A DNA stretch of 64,000 nt from Streptomyces sp. NBC_01244 (GCF_035987325.1 NZ_CP108488.1:8556001-8620000), one strand, 5' to 3'; positions 9,319 through 18,350 are shown, counted from the stretch's first letter. The notes: a model not told the origin generated them from the sequence alone. Program-made: numbers and translations.

Positions 9319-9532
9319 GCGGAACCTGAGGGAACACCGTGCCGCCGACGTCGGCCAGTTGCCGCGTGGGGCGTACATGATGACCGCCATCCGGGCGAGG
9401 CAGACCAGTGCGTGCCGATGACGTCGTAGGGGTCGGGGCGGTACCCGTCGGCGCCCATGCCCCAGGCGATGGAACCGACGACGAGCACAGCGGAGTCTCT
9501 CTGGAGAAGGACGGGGGGAGGAGCGAGCGAGG

Positions 9533-10315
9533 TCAGGCGGCCGGCCCGACGGCCGGCCCGAACAGGTCGGCCAGCAGCGCGGCGCCGTCGGCGGGCGCGC
9601 GGACCTCCAGATGGACCTGGGTGCCGTCGAGGTGGAGGCGGAAGTCGAAGAACGGGCAGCACTGTTGCTCGGCAGCGGCCAGCGCGGTCAGGGCCACGGC
9701 CTGCTCCACGGGCAGGGTCAGGCGCAGCCCGTCGGAGATCCGGGTCCGGACGGCGCCGCCGACGGCCTCGGCCCATTGTGCGGCGCGTTCGCTCATGGCC
9801 TTCCCGGACAGCGAGCAGGCCACTGGCGCGGTGCGCCAGTGCTCCGTCTCCCGGTCGGCGGTCCGACGGCCGGTGAGCGCCACGTCTCCCGGACCGGCGG
9901 TCGCAGTCGGCGCGGGTCCCGGTACGAGGAAGCCGCACTCGGGGTCGCACCGTCCGGCCCGGTCGGGCAGCGCGTCCAGGTGTTCCAGCGCCGAGTGCAG
10001 GGAGGCGGCCAACGCGGCCGATTGCGCCGTGCGGGTTTCGGCTTCGCTCAGGCGGGTGGCGAGCCGTGGCCGCAGGTCGGCCTTGACGTCAATGCAGGCC
10101 CCGGCCTCCCACACCGTGAGCAGTTCGCCGATCTCCTCCAGCGGAAGCCCCAGATGCTTGGCCGCGCCGATGAAGGCCAACCGCTCGAGTGCTGCCTCGC
10201 CGTACACCCGGTAGCCGGCCGGCGTCCGCTCGGCGGGCAGGAGCCCGGAGCCCTCGTGGAAGCGCAGGGTGGTCGCCGGAACACCGGAACGCTCGGCCAG
10301 CTGGGAGATCCGCAT
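9533..10315 (-). CDS. MerR family regulator with CCPFF C-terminal motif
   Basis: 260-aa regulator. The N-terminal MerR winged helix reads RISQLAERSGVPATTLRFHE with GYRVYGEAALERL. A Cys-containing segment GACIDVKADLRPRL sits at the end of the dimerisation helix, CDPECGF follows, and the C terminus has EQQCCPFFDF. The cysteines could bind a metal or sense thiol/electrophile stress; that is inference. Start ATG 10315 (GTG 10324 possible); the longer ATG 10363 reading would run across the operator. No separate target gene is obvious, so autoregulation is likely. Confidence 0.85.
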   Translation of the reverse strand: MRISQLAERSGVPATTLRFHEGSGLLPAERTPAGYRVYGEAALERLAFIGAAKHLGLPLEEIGELLTVWEAGACIDVKADLRPRLATRLSEAETRTAQSAALAASLHSALEHLDALPDRAGRCDPECGFLVPGPAPTATAGPGDVALTGRRTADRETEHWRTAPVACSLSGKAMSERAAQWAEAVGGAVRTRISDGLRLTLPVEQAVALTALAAAEQQCCPFFDFRLHLDGTQVHLEVRAPADGAALLADLFGPAVGPAA

Positions 10316-10338
10316 CGTGCTCACACCATCGACGATAA

Positions 10339-10360
10339 ACCTTCGACCCGGGTCGAAGGT
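10339..10360. promoter_or_regulatory. MerR-type operator in an over-long promoter spacer
   Basis: A perfect 22-bp palindrome with half ACCTTCGACCC. On the minus strand TTGACC overlaps its left edge and TTATCG follows after ~19 bp, giving the stretched -35/-10 spacing typical of MerR-activated promoters, 24 bp before the MerR start. Confidence 0.7.
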
Positions 10361-10374
10361 CAAGCCGTCAAGCC

Positions 10375-11175
10375 CTACGGGCGCGCCACGAAGCGGATGG
10401 GGGCCTGGAAGCGGGCCTTGCGGGCGGCGCGGCGGAAGACCGTGAGGACGGCCGGGCCGGCGAGGCAGACGCAGACGAAGTTGGTGACGGCGCGGCCGGT
10501 GTCCCAGCCGAGGGAAGTGGCGAGGTCGAAGGCGAGGTAGCGGTGGAACTGCTCGGTGAAGGGGAGGCCGGGGAGGTAGGCGATGGAGCTGTTGGGGTCG
10601 AGGGAGAAGGGCCAGAAGGAGAGGTTGAGGAGGAAGCCGAAGAGGTAGCCGGAGACCGAACCGTAGACCGCGAGCATCGCGATTTCCCGGCGGCCGGTGG
10701 CCTTGGGGAGGAAGCCGGCGAGCATGCCGACGAAGGCGCAGCCGAACATCTGGTACGGCATCCAGGGCCCGACGCCGCCGGTGATGAGGGCGGAGGCGAA
10801 GAGGGACGTGCAGCCCAGGGTGAAGCCGAAGCCGGGGCCGTAGACGCGTCCGGCCAGGACGAGGATGAAGAAGACCGTTTCGATGCCGGCGGTACCCGCG
10901 CCGAGCGGGCGGATGGCGGCGTTGACGGCCGACAGGACGCCCAGCATGGCCAGGGCCTTGGAGTTGATGCCGCCCTCCGCGATCTCGGAGATCACGACGG
11001 AGAGGACGATGACCAGCAGAACGCCGAAGATCAGGGGTGGGGCGTAGTGGGAGCCGAACGTGCCGGGAACGACGAGGAAGGGCCAGAAGAACGCGACGAG
11101 CCCGAGGAAGGCCGCCATGGTGATGACGATTCCGGCCCGGGGGCGGATGCGGATGGCCGCGGTGTACGTGTTCAC
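10375..11175 (-). CDS. ECF transporter substrate-binding (S) component, CbrT-like
   Basis: 266-aa membrane protein with about six transmembrane segments, the substrate-specific part of an energy-coupling-factor importer. The conserved LGVLSAVNAAIRPLGAGTAG and GPWMPYQMFGCAFVGMLAGF resemble S components annotated as CbrT-like (cobalamin). It is the last gene of a five-gene operon; its GTG start overlaps the ATPase stop (GTGA). The far upstream cobalamin riboswitch supports a corrinoid substrate; the sequence alone does not prove it. Confidence 0.8.
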   Translation of the reverse strand: MNTYTAAIRIRPRAGIVITMAAFLGLVAFFWPFLVVPGTFGSHYAPPLIFGVLLVIVLSVVISEIAEGGINSKALAMLGVLSAVNAAIRPLGAGTAGIETVFFILVLAGRVYGPGFGFTLGCTSLFASALITGGVGPWMPYQMFGCAFVGMLAGFLPKATGRREIAMLAVYGSVSGYLFGFLLNLSFWPFSLDPNSSIAYLPGLPFTEQFHRYLAFDLATSLGWDTGRAVTNFVCVCLAGPAVLTVFRRAARKARFQAPIRFVARP

Positions 11176-12833
11176 GCGTGCGGGTCCGTTCCGTCGGCGG
11201 CGGTGAGTACGGCGGCCAGTTGGTCGACGGTGAGGAAGGGCAGCGGGGCCAGGATCTTCGCGGTCTGAGGTGCGAAGACGGGGGAGGCGACGATGACCTC
11301 GGTGGTGGGGCCGTCGGCGACGATGTCGCCTTCGGCCATCACCACGACGCGGTCGGCGGCCCGTGCGACGAACTCGACGTCATGGGTGGAGATCACGACG
11401 GCCCGGCCCTCCGCGGCCAGGTCGTCGACGATGCGGACGAGTTCGTTCTTGGCGCGGTAGTCGAGGCCGCGGGTCGGCTCGTCCAGCAAGAGGACGCGGG
11501 GGGCGGCGGTCAGCTGGATCGCGAGGACGAGGGCGAGTTTCTGGCCCTCGGAGAGGTCGCGGGGGTGGGTGGTGTCGGGGATGCCGGGTGCGAGCCGGTC
11601 CAGGATGGCGCGGGCCCGGATCCCGTGCGCGGCGACTGCGGACTCGGTGTCGGCCTGGTCGAGTTCCTGCCGGACCGATTCGAGGTAGAGGAGGTCGGTC
11701 GGGGTTTGGGGGACGAGACCGACGAGTTGCCGGGCCTGCGCGGCGGACAGCTTCCGCGGGTCCTGAGGCTTCGTGCCGGCCTCGGCTGCGCTTACGGCCA
11801 CGGTGCCGGCCTTGCGGGGGCCGGAACCCTGGAGCGCCCAGAGGAGCGAGGACTTGCCGGAGCCGTTGCGGCCCATGAGCGCGGTGACCTCACCGCCGTG
11901 GAGGCAGAGGTCGACCTCCCGTACGGCCGGGACGCCGTGGTAGGTCACGGTGACGCCGCGCGCGGTGAGGAGTTCCGGGTGGGTGGCCGTCGGGGTGGGG
12001 CGTACCGGTGGGGGAGTGCGGTCGGCCAGCCGGCTCCGCAAAGGAGCGGCTGCACGTCGGGCGTCACGGATGGAGAGCGGCAGCGGGGTCCAGCCGGCCG
12101 CGCGGCCGAGCTCCACGATGGGTGGTGCGATGGACGACGTACGGAAGATCTCGGCGGGTGTGCCCGACACGACGAGGCCGTCGCCGGGGAGGTGGATGAC
12201 ACGGTCGGCGTACTGGACCACGCGCTCAAGGCGGTGTTCGGCGAGCAGCACGGTGACGCCGAGGTCGTGGACGAGGCGGGTGACGGCGGCGAGGACCTCC
12301 TCGGCGGCCGTCGGGTCCAGCGCGGAGGTGGGCTCGTCGAGGACGAGGACCCGGGGGTGGGCGGTCAGGACGGAGCCGATCGCGACGCGCTGCTGTTGGC
12401 CGCCGGACAGCTCGTGCAGGGCGCGGTGGCGCAGGTCGGCGAGGCCGAGGAGATCGAGGGTTTCCTCGACGCGCTTGCGCATGGTGGCCGGTGGTACAGC
12501 CAACTGCTCCATCGCGTAGGCGAGTTCCTCCTCGACCGTGTCGGTGACGAAACCGTCCAGCGGGTCCTGCCCCACCACCCCGACCACGTCGGCGAGTTCG
12601 CGTGGGGGGTGCGCCGCGGTGTCCCGTCCGTCGACCACGACGCGGCCGAAGAGGGTGCCGCCGGTGAAGTGGGGAACGAGGCCGTTGACGGCGCCGAGGA
12701 GGGTGGACTTGCCGACGCCCGTGTGGCCGACGACCAGGCAGAGTTCGCCCTCCTCCACGGTGAGGTTCACGTCGCGCAGCACCGGTTCCTCCGCGTCGTC
12801 GTACTGGACGGTGACCTCGTCGAAGGTGATCAC
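11172..12833 (-). CDS. ECF transporter double ATPase (fused A-A')
   Basis: 553-aa protein with two ABC ATPase domains in one chain that power the ECF importer from the cytoplasm. Domain 1 has Walker A GHTGVGKST at residues 36-44, signature LSGGQQQR and Walker B VLVLDEPTSALDP. Domain 2 has Walker A GRNGSGKSS, signature LSEGQ and VLLLDEPTRGLD. A ~50-residue linker with basic and Pro-rich stretches joins them. It starts at GTG 12833, overlapping the T-component stop, and overlaps the S gene at its end. Confidence 0.9.
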   Translation of the reverse strand: MITFDEVTVQYDDAEEPVLRDVNLTVEEGELCLVVGHTGVGKSTLLGAVNGLVPHFTGGTLFGRVVVDGRDTAAHPPRELADVVGVVGQDPLDGFVTDTVEEELAYAMEQLAVPPATMRKRVEETLDLLGLADLRHRALHELSGGQQQRVAIGSVLTAHPRVLVLDEPTSALDPTAAEEVLAAVTRLVHDLGVTVLLAEHRLERVVQYADRVIHLPGDGLVVSGTPAEIFRTSSIAPPIVELGRAAGWTPLPLSIRDARRAAAPLRSRLADRTPPPVRPTPTATHPELLTARGVTVTYHGVPAVREVDLCLHGGEVTALMGRNGSGKSSLLWALQGSGPRKAGTVAVSAAEAGTKPQDPRKLSAAQARQLVGLVPQTPTDLLYLESVRQELDQADTESAVAAHGIRARAILDRLAPGIPDTTHPRDLSEGQKLALVLAIQLTAAPRVLLLDEPTRGLDYRAKNELVRIVDDLAAEGRAVVISTHDVEFVARAADRVVVMAEGDIVADGPTTEVIVASPVFAPQTAKILAPLPFLTVDQLAAVLTAADGTDPHA

Positions 12834-14023
12834 TTGGGTTCCTCGGTGCGCTGTGCGGGGACGACCACGCGGGCGGGCGGGGCCGGGGGCGGGGCCAGGA
12901 AGCCGGCGGTACCCGCGAGGAGGATCGCGGCGGCGGGTACGAGCGGCAGGGTGGGCCAACTGAGCGGATAGATCGAAGGGTTGAGTTCGGCGGCGTTGAA
13001 GCCGACGTTCGCGAAGAGGAGGACCGCGGAGAGGACCCCGCAGCCGGCGACGGACCACTCGGCTGCGCGCCAGGGGTCGGGCCGATAGGTGGTCCGGGTG
13101 ATGCGGCGGCCGCCCAGGCGCAGTCCCGCGAAACACAGCAGGGCACCGGCGCCCATGGAAGGCAGGCCCAGCAGTGTCGGAGCGGTGGCGTCGAGCAGTC
13201 CGTACGCCCCGGCACACAGGCCGCACATGCCGAGCAGCATGAGGGCGCCGGTCAGCCGGCGGGAGCGGCGGGTGGCGGTGCCCGCGCGGCCGTAGCCGCG
13301 GGAGTCCATGGCGGCGGCGAGACGAAGGGACCGCTCCAGAGCGTCTTCGAGGACCGGTACGACGATGCCCCGCAGGGCGCGCAGTCCCTTGGACCGGCCG
13401 GCCCGCAGCCGCTTGGCCCGGTGCACCCGCTGCACGCTCTGGACGAGTTGGGGCGCGACACTGATGGACACGGTGACGGCGACGCCCAGTTCGTACAGGG
13501 CGCCGGGCAGGACGCGCAGGGCGCGCTTCGGGTTGGCCAGGGTGTTGGCGGCGCCGATGCAGCACAGCATGCAGGCGAGCCGCAGTCCGTCGGTGGCGGC
13601 GGACAGCAGGGCCTCCAGCGAGACGGGGCCACCGAGCTGGATCCCCGCGTACCAGTCGGGTGTGGGGATGTGCGGCAGGGAGAAGAGGAAGTGGTCGCGG
13701 GGGGTGATGCCGGTGGCGAAGACGGCGCGGAAGAGCACCCGGATCGCGACCACGGTGAGGGCCAGGTACAGGTAGTACTTGAACCCGCGCGCCCAGGGGG
13801 CCTCGGTGCGCCGCACGGTGATGACGTAGCCGAGGACGGCGAGGACCAGGAACAGCAGCAGCGGGTTGTTGGTGCGGCTGACGGCGGTGGCCAGGGCCAG
13901 TGCCCAGATCCACCAGGCGACCGGATGCAGGGTGCGGGGCAGCCGGCGACCGCCCGCGTCCGACGTGATGCCGGACGCGGGCGTCTTGGCCGCGGCCACG
14001 GTGGTGGTGGTGGTGCGGGACAC
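12830..14023 (-). CDS. ECF transporter transmembrane (T) component
   Basis: 397-aa membrane coupling protein of the ECF importer. It has several hydrophobic segments (e.g. WWIWALALATAV, LLLFLVLAVLGYVI) and the coupling-helix signature AAAMDSRGYGR, used to contact the ATPases. An extra hydrophobic region of ~120 residues follows the core. Start GTG at 14023, 4 nt after the upstream stop and preceded by CGGAG; the longer reading from 14077 runs into the upstream gene. Ends in a 4-nt overlap with the ATPase gene. Confidence 0.87.
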   Translation of the reverse strand: MSRTTTTTVAAAKTPASGITSDAGGRRLPRTLHPVAWWIWALALATAVSRTNNPLLLFLVLAVLGYVITVRRTEAPWARGFKYYLYLALTVVAIRVLFRAVFATGITPRDHFLFSLPHIPTPDWYAGIQLGGPVSLEALLSAATDGLRLACMLCCIGAANTLANPKRALRVLPGALYELGVAVTVSISVAPQLVQSVQRVHRAKRLRAGRSKGLRALRGIVVPVLEDALERSLRLAAAMDSRGYGRAGTATRRSRRLTGALMLLGMCGLCAGAYGLLDATAPTLLGLPSMGAGALLCFAGLRLGGRRITRTTYRPDPWRAAEWSVAGCGVLSAVLLFANVGFNAAELNPSIYPLSWPTLPLVPAAAILLAGTAGFLAPPPAPPARVVVPAQRTEEPK

Positions 14024-14027
14024 GCGG

Positions 14028-14957
14028 CTACTCCGTACTACGACGGCGGCGCCTGGCCGCGTACACGGCGGCGCCACCGATCAGGAGCACCAGGGCTCCG
14101 GTGGCGACGGCGGGCAGGTACGAGCCCACGTCATGGGTGGCGTCGGCGGCGGGGGCCGCTTCGACGACCTGGGGGCCCGGGGCGGGCGCGGCTGCCGCCG
14201 GCGCGCTGGACGACGCCGAAGCGGAGGGCGTAGGGGAGACGCTCCCGGAGGGGCTCGGCGAAGCCGACGGGCTCGGCGAAGCAGGGGGGCTGGACGGCGG
14301 CGTCGGGTCGGGCGCGGTCGGGTTCTCCGGCGTGGGGCCCGTGTCGACGCTCGGCGGCGGAAGCGCCGCGGTGCGGGTGTCCTTGGGTGCGGGGCCGCCC
14401 GTCGGCGCGGTGTTCTTGGCACGAAGCTGGTCGGGGGTGACGGTGGGCTTGCCCTCGGTGCCCTCGATGTTGGTGCCGCCGAAGATCCACAGGTCTACGC
14501 TGCCCGGCTTGGGCTTGTACAGCATGGCGCCGAGCTGGCTGTACTCCCAGGCGTTCTGGCCGGGGTTGGCGTGCCAGTACGACCAATAGGCGGAGGCGGG
14601 GGGCGTGAGCACGCAGTCGTCCTGCTGCGGCGTGGGGAACTGCCTGCCGCCCTGGAAGCCGCTGTAGCCGATGCGGCAGATGAAGGCGGGACCGTCGTGG
14701 CCGGTGCCGGTGGTGGCCCAGCCGCCCTGGTTGAGGAGCTCGTAGCCGGTGGTGGGCGTGCTGCCGCAGGACCGGTACACCGGGCCGCCCCAGCGGCTGA
14801 AGTCCACGGCGAGGACGGCCCCGGAGGAGGTCGTGCACTGTCCCATGGGGAGCGGGGCGGCCCCGGCCGGGGCCGCGGTGGCGGCGAGGGCCGCCACCGT
14901 CAGGCCCAGCGCGGCGGCGGTACGGGCCAGGATCCGCAGTGCGCGGCTGCGGATCAC
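14028..14957 (-). CDS. Secreted membrane-tethered transcobalamin beta-domain-like protein
   Basis: 309-aa exported protein: signal peptide (residues ~1-33, ...APAGAAP), a ~115-residue domain with paired cysteines and AYWSYWHANPGQNAWEYSQ, a Pro/Ser/Thr-rich wall-spanning linker (~175-270), one transmembrane helix and an RRRRR tail. The folded domain is clearly paralogous to the N-terminal domain of the upstream 935-aa protein (TTPTTGYELL, CVLTP, YWSYW shared) and I read it as DUF4430-like. SYLPAVATG before the helix is not a canonical sortase motif. GTGA overlap with the upstream gene. Inferred role: surface corrinoid binding for the ECF importer. Confidence 0.7.
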   Translation of the reverse strand: MIRSRALRILARTAAALGLTVAALAATAAPAGAAPLPMGQCTTSSGAVLAVDFSRWGGPVYRSCGSTPTTGYELLNQGGWATTGTGHDGPAFICRIGYSGFQGGRQFPTPQQDDCVLTPPASAYWSYWHANPGQNAWEYSQLGAMLYKPKPGSVDLWIFGGTNIEGTEGKPTVTPDQLRAKNTAPTGGPAPKDTRTAALPPPSVDTGPTPENPTAPDPTPPSSPPASPSPSASPSPSGSVSPTPSASASSSAPAAAAPAPGPQVVEAAPAADATHDVGSYLPAVATGALVLLIGGAAVYAARRRRRSTE

Positions 14958-17761
14958 GCCCCGCCCCCGGTGGTTTCGCGGCGGCGCTTGGCGGCGCGGG
15001 TGAGGCCCCAGCCGCCGAGGGTCAGGAGCAGGGCCGCTGCGGCGAGCCCCCCGACCTGGGCACCGGTGGCGGCGAGGCCGCCACCACCCCCGCCGGAGCC
15101 CGAGCCGCCCCCGCTTTCACCCGGGGTCACGATGACGGGCGAGGAGGGGGAGGGGGAGGGGGAGCCGGACGGCCGGACCGAGGTGCTGGGGACGGGCTGG
15201 GGGGTGGTGCCGCTCAGGTCGCGGGTCAGCAGGCCGAAGGAGATGCCGGTGGCGCCGCCTACGGCCTGCGCGGAGGCGCGGACGTCGGAACCGGGCTGGC
15301 CGCCCTTGGCGATGGTGAAGCCGCCGTCGCCGTTCTGCTGCGAGACGAGGAACCTGCGGGCCTTGGCGATGCGGTCCGCGTACCTCGTGGCGTCCAGGGA
15401 CATGCCCTGTACGGCGAGAGCCGCGGAGTTGACGGAATTGCCGGATGCGCCAGGGAAGCCGCCGTCGTCCTTCTGCTGGGTGGCCAGCCAGGCGACGGCC
15501 TTGTCGACGGCCGCCTGCGATGCGGCGTCGGGGAGCAGGTCGAGTGCCATGGCGGCCATCGCCGTGGAGTCCACTTCGGCCTGGCTGGCCTCGCCGATCA
15601 GGCTGGGCCAGGCGCCCGAGGGGTCCTGGAGGCTCTTGAGGTAGGCGATCGGTTCGGCCGCGGCAGCCGTCTCGCCGGCCCGGACCTGGGCGATGACGCC
15701 GAGGGACTGGGAAAAGACGGAGGTGGCGAAGACGTAGTTGCCCTTCGCCGCGCACTGCTTGGGGGTGTCGTTCTTCGCGGTGCAGATGCCCTGGGCGAGC
15801 GCGGCGATGAGGTCCTGGCCGCCGAAGTCGCGGGGGTCGCGGCCCACGGTCTCGGCGAGGAGGGCCGCCTTGCCGAGGGAGCCGCCGCCGGCGTACTTGG
15901 TGCCGATCAGGGTCCAGTCGTTGATGGTGCGGCCCTTGCCGTCCTTGCCACCCTTGTCGAGGAAGTCGACGATGCCCCGCAGCGTGGTGTTGTCCTGTCC
16001 GGTGGCGGCGAGTGCGTAGGCACCGTCGATGGTCAGGCCGTAGTCGGCGAAGCCGGTGCCCGCGCCGCTCTCGTAGTAGCGGCCCTGGATCAGACGGCTG
16101 TGGTCGGCGAGGTAGGCCGAGCCCTTCTTCAGGTCCGGCCCGTCACCGGCCGGAGGGGTGACCGGGGGAGTAACGGGTGGGGTCACCGGGGGAGTGACCG
16201 GCGGGGTGGTCGGTGGGTCGGTCTTCTTCGTGGTCAGCGCGACCAGGTCGCTCTTGGCGCCCGCGATGGCGGCCGGGGTGGTCGCGAACAGTCGCGATTC
16301 GGTGTCGTCCTCCTCGAAGCCGAAACCGGCCCCCGGGAACTGGTGCCGGGAGAGCCAGGAGACCCCCGCGTCCGCGAAGGCCTCGTCGCCGAGTGCGCGC
16401 AGGGCCTGGGCGGCCCAGGCGGTCGAGGCCGGGCTGCCGGTCGTCATGTACGAGGCGGAGGGCCAAGCGCCGGTCGCCAGCTGGGACTTCTTGAGGTGGT
16501 CGCGGGCCTTCTGCACGGCGGCGTCGTGGCCGCCGGCCCGCTTGAGGGCCAGCGTGATGAGCCCGGTGGCGTTCGCGTCGCTGTCGCACCATTCGCCGGA
16601 GCGGATGAGGATGCCGGTGAAGCCGCCGTCCTCGCACTGGAGGCCGGTCAGCCGGTTCACGGCGTCGGCCGGGGGCGTCACGCCGCCGTTGAGCAGGGCG
16701 ATGACGGCCATGGCCTGAGCGTCGGACTGGCCGGTGGTGCGGAAGTCGCCCTTGGTCAGGCAGCCTTCGATGTTCTCGCCGTCACCGATGTCGCGCGGGC
16801 AGACGTACTTCAGGAGGTCGCCGAGCAGGTCGTGACCGCCGAAGGCTCGGGGGTCCTTGCCGGTGGCCTCGGCGACGAGCGCGAGACGGGCGGCGGCGGT
16901 GGCGTCGGGGATCTTGTCCTTGCCGGCCGGGTAGGCGTACGCGTCGGTCTGCGCGGGCGTGGCGAGGAAGTCGGCGACCTTCTTGGCTGCCGGGCCCTTC
17001 GGGTCGGCGGCCGCCAGGGCGTAAGCGACCTCGGTGGTGAGGAAATGGTTCGGGGTGGTGGAGCCCTCGTCGACGACGCGCTCCCCGTCCGTCAGCCTCC
17101 CGGTGATCCAGCGGGTGGCCGCGGGGACGTCGACCGACCCCGCGGGCACGGTGGGCGGGGCCGTCGGGACGGTCGGATCGGGGGTGGAACCGCCCCCGGC
17201 GCGTACGTCGTCGGGTGAGAAGCCGGGCTTGCCCGAGGTGCCGCCGATGTCGGTGCCTCCGTAGACCCAGGCGTCCACGTCGCCGGCCTGCGGGGTGCGG
17301 GACATGGCGCCGAGCGAGCTGTAGGTCCAGTTCTTCTGACCGGGGGAGGCGGTCCAGTACGACCAGTACGCGGTGGCCTGCGGGGTGAGGACGCAGTCCT
17401 CCTTGTCCGGAGTGGGGTACTCCGTACCGGTGTTGAAGGAGCCTTTGCCTATCCGGCAGATGAACCCGTCACCGTCGTGGACGGTGCCCTCGGTGGTGAA
17501 GCCACCGGTGTGCAGCAGCTCGTAGCCGGTGGTGGGGGTCGTGTCGCAGCCGCGCTCGACCTTGCCGCCGAAGGGGCCGAAGTCCACGGCGACGATGGCG
17601 CCGGTGGTGGCCGTGCACTGGTCGATCGGGTCGGCGTTCGCGGAGGTGGGCACCGTGAGGAAGGCCACTCCCGCGCCGAGCGTCAGGAAGGACGCGGTCA
17701 CGAGGGAGAAGAACCGCCGTCTCGTCCCCGAATGCCGTTTCGCCTGCTGGTCGGTCCCCAC
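14954..17761 (-). CDS. Sortase-anchored surface protein with beta-domain and two alpha-toroid domains (transcobalamin-like)
   Basis: 935-aa exported protein. Order: basic n-region and signal peptide (ends TSANA, ~43), a DUF4430-like domain (~45-160), a first prenyltransferase/squalene-cyclase-type helical toroid (~185-500), a PPVT-repeat linker, a second toroid (~545-830; QQKDDGGFPGASG, QQNGDGGFTIAKG), a Pro/Ser linker and a class-E sortase signal LAATG at residue 896 with helix and RRR tail. Animal transcobalamin combines the same two folds. Start GTG 17761 has GAGGG 5 nt upstream; GTG 17848 and ATG 17821 are alternatives. First gene of the ECF operon, behind a cobalamin riboswitch. Confidence 0.8.
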   Translation of the reverse strand: MGTDQQAKRHSGTRRRFFSLVTASFLTLGAGVAFLTVPTSANADPIDQCTATTGAIVAVDFGPFGGKVERGCDTTPTTGYELLHTGGFTTEGTVHDGDGFICRIGKGSFNTGTEYPTPDKEDCVLTPQATAYWSYWTASPGQKNWTYSSLGAMSRTPQAGDVDAWVYGGTDIGGTSGKPGFSPDDVRAGGGSTPDPTVPTAPPTVPAGSVDVPAATRWITGRLTDGERVVDEGSTTPNHFLTTEVAYALAAADPKGPAAKKVADFLATPAQTDAYAYPAGKDKIPDATAAARLALVAEATGKDPRAFGGHDLLGDLLKYVCPRDIGDGENIEGCLTKGDFRTTGQSDAQAMAVIALLNGGVTPPADAVNRLTGLQCEDGGFTGILIRSGEWCDSDANATGLITLALKRAGGHDAAVQKARDHLKKSQLATGAWPSASYMTTGSPASTAWAAQALRALGDEAFADAGVSWLSRHQFPGAGFGFEEDDTESRLFATTPAAIAGAKSDLVALTTKKTDPPTTPPVTPPVTPPVTPPVTPPAGDGPDLKKGSAYLADHSRLIQGRYYESGAGTGFADYGLTIDGAYALAATGQDNTTLRGIVDFLDKGGKDGKGRTINDWTLIGTKYAGGGSLGKAALLAETVGRDPRDFGGQDLIAALAQGICTAKNDTPKQCAAKGNYVFATSVFSQSLGVIAQVRAGETAAAAEPIAYLKSLQDPSGAWPSLIGEASQAEVDSTAMAAMALDLLPDAASQAAVDKAVAWLATQQKDDGGFPGASGNSVNSAALAVQGMSLDATRYADRIAKARRFLVSQQNGDGGFTIAKGGQPGSDVRASAQAVGGATGISFGLLTRDLSGTTPQPVPSTSVRPSGSPSPSPSSPVIVTPGESGGGSGSGGGGGGLAATGAQVGGLAAAALLLTLGGWGLTRAAKRRRETTGGGA
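16155..16215 (-). repeat. PPVT-coding tandem repeat
   Basis: Four to five ~12-bp units encode repeated PPVT between the two toroid domains of the surface protein. Pro/Thr repeats of this kind act as stiff spacers in cell-wall proteins. Confidence 0.7.
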
Positions 17762-17884
17762 CGCGGCCCTCGTCTCTGCCGGGCGGCTGCGTACGTGGCG
17801 ATGCGCCCCCGCACGGCTCATGCGCCATGGGGAGGCTGCGACGACCACACCGCAGTCCGCGACGGCGTTCTTCGTACTGTGACC

Positions 17885-18000
17885 CAGCCCCAGGCATTCC
17901 GGCTCACCCGGGACGCCCCGGGTCTACGGTTGCGGGTCAGCGCCGGAATTCGACCGGCTTCCCCTGGTACTGAGCAGTTATCAGCCGGAGTGCAACACGG
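17885..18000 (-). promoter_or_regulatory. Cobalamin riboswitch controlling the surface-protein/ECF operon
   Basis: On the minus strand the core reads GGGGAAGCCGGTCGAATTCC then GGCGCTGACCCGCAACCGTA, matching the conserved cobalamin-aptamer junction. A GC hairpin (GACCCGGGGCGTCCCGGGT) and a B12-box-like GAGCCGGAATGCC follow. It lies in the leader of the 935-aa surface protein. Cobalamin riboswitches normally shut genes off when B12 is plentiful. Confidence 0.85.
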
Positions 18001-18084
18001 ATGTCGCTGACGCGTCAAGGTGGCTTGAGTCTCACCGGACGGCCCCGGTGGCAGCGGCTTCGGCCCGGCACGTGCACGCCGTCC

Positions 18085-18240
18085 GGGTGGCTGGCGGACC
18101 CTTGATCACTCCGGTAGCGTCCTGGGCTGCCACGTGGGGGAATCCGGTGAGAAGCCGGAGCTGACGCGCAGCGGTGTGGGACGGCGGGGGCCGTTCCGAG
18201 CCCGAATGCCCAAGCGGCGATGCAGTACAGGAAGCCGTAC
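18085..18240 (+). promoter_or_regulatory. Cobalamin riboswitch controlling the secreted toroid-DUF4430 protein
   Basis: The core GGGGGAATCCGGTGAGAAGC then CGGAGCTGACGCGCAGCGGT is very close to the E. coli btuB element, followed by a B12-box-like GAGCCCGAATGCC. It is divergent from the riboswitch at 17885-18000, so both promoters must lie in about 18000-18085. It ends ~110 bp before the gene's ATG. Confidence 0.88.
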
Positions 18241-18350
18241 CACGCGTTCCGGACGGCGGCCCTCCGACCATGCCCCGGCCGCGCTCGTGTGCGGTGACCT
18301 GCGGGCGTGCGCGGGCAGCGGCCGGCGTTCGCCGATTCCAGGAGCAGGCC

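Noticed and set aside
9371..9510. Minus-strand stretch VLVVGSIAWGMGADGYRPDP next to MerR
   Set aside because: Looks protein-like for ~30 residues but has no start, no family match that I know, and breaks into low-complexity sequence.
10543..12971. Long plus-strand frames opposite the ECF genes
   Set aside because: Acidic Gly/Glu/Asp/Val-rich translations are the antisense signature of high-GC genes; no motif is present, while the minus strand has clear Walker motifs.
16155..16215. Possible CRISPR or minisatellite array
   Set aside because: The ~12-bp units are contiguous, in frame and encode a PPVT linker; there are no spacers.
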